Origin: Syngnathus acus
Taxonomy: Eukaryota > Chordata > Actinopteri > Syngnathiformes > Syngnathidae
DNA: 64,000 bases
Assembly: GCF_901709675.1 (NCBI RefSeq)
Contig: NC_051102.1
Span: 2,014,912 to 2,078,911 of the forward strand
Direction: 5' to 3'
In this document: positions 63,563-64,000 of the stretch, in pieces
How positions within the stretch are numbered: the first letter of the stretch is position 1
How the letters are laid out: each line of letters starts with the position of its first letter
The notes under the pieces: generated by a model
What the model saw: the letters and a program-made list of their open reading frames with translations, nothing else
Told to the model about the DNA's origin: nothing
The model's database searches: none
Position numbers and translations under genes: made by a program

Positions 63563-64000
63563 ACAACTTGTTTGTCAAAATCTGGTACACTGACAGTTTT
63601 GTAACTTCCTGTTCTTACTCTTTTTCATTTCATATTCATGTTAGTTTTCGACTATACTGCAAAATGAGCTTGTGACTACCCCCCACCCCCCATGTTGATC
63701 TTTTATTCAGGATCTTTTGTCCTCCTTGCTCCCGCCTCCGCAGCAAGGAACTCTGCATTTGACAGGGCTACATGTAAACCACCAGCTGGCCTGACAAGCA
63801 AGGTAAAGAGACCGAGGTGTGTGTGTGTGTGTGTGTGAGTGTGCGTGTGCGTGCGTGCGCGTGTTTGTGCGTGACTGACAGCAGCTTCCTCAGCAAATGG
63901 TTAAGACAAGACAGGATGGAGCTTTAGTGAGGGAAAGTGCACAAGTCATTGGTGACAAATTCCAGACTCAAAATAACAAGTAAAATGTGAAGTGCTGAAC
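63563..64000. other. Window end, GT microsatellite, no gene seen
   Basis: A (GT)n run with GTGCGT variants lies at about 63817-63872. Nothing else is supported. Confidence 0.6.

Overview
The window is nuclear DNA of a teleost fish, probably a percomorph. The evidence is compact GT-AG genes whose exons read as clear orthologues of human genes, plus several fish-type repeat families: tRNA-derived SINEs with an ATGGATGG tail, hAT, Kolobok, Tc1-like and 'TATAAGTCGC' MITEs, and fragments of CR1/L2/Rex-type LINEs. There is no sign of operons, phage or CRISPR. The species cannot be named from the sequence alone.

Layout. 1-1.96 kb: two neighbouring Ly6/uPAR (three-finger) genes on the minus strand. 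The first is cut by the window edge and has a stop codon in its signal-peptide exon; the second is intact, with a TATA box and a SINE in its 5'UTR intron. 4.2-5.0 kb: a hAT transposase fossil. 5.6-7.8 kb: pter (+). 10.3-12.1 kb: c1ql3 (-). 12.2-22.4 kb: a gene desert rich in repeats (a MITE, a 5'-truncated LINE, two nearly perfect Tc1-type palindromes, microsatellites). 22.4-33.1 kb: gpt2 (-), 11 exons, with a 1.9-kb composite foldback element in intron 2. 34.4-35.7 kb: fuz (-), a single exon with a hAT-type MITE inserted at its start codon. 37.6-38.3 kb: gng5 (-). 39.1-43.2 kb: ssx2ip (-), 12 coding exons. 45.9-47.0 kb: an xcr1-like chemokine receptor (-). 48.3-58.1 kb: fyco1 (+), 17 coding exons, with a Kolobok relic and a LINE in its introns. 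58.1-64 kb: no gene recognised.

The genes do not form one pathway. They are a mosaic of short conserved linkages: PTER-C1QL3, GNG5-SSX2IP and XCR1-FYCO1 are neighbours in human (10p13, 1p22, 3p21), and GPT2 and FUZ come from other human regions. Roles are amino-acid and taurine-conjugate metabolism (gpt2, pter), a secreted synaptic organiser (c1ql3), cilia and planar polarity (fuz, ssx2ip), G-protein and chemokine signalling (gng5, xcr1) and autophagosome transport (fyco1).

Coding spans below run from first to last coding base. I joined exons by hand from GT-AG (once GC-AG) sites that keep the frame, and the joined lengths fit the families. The main points for follow-up are the foldback element, the MITE that duplicated the fuz start codon, the Lys-Cys-Tyr active-site motif of gpt2, the altered FYVE motif of fyco1, the THAP-containing Kolobok relic and the stop codon in the first Ly6 gene.
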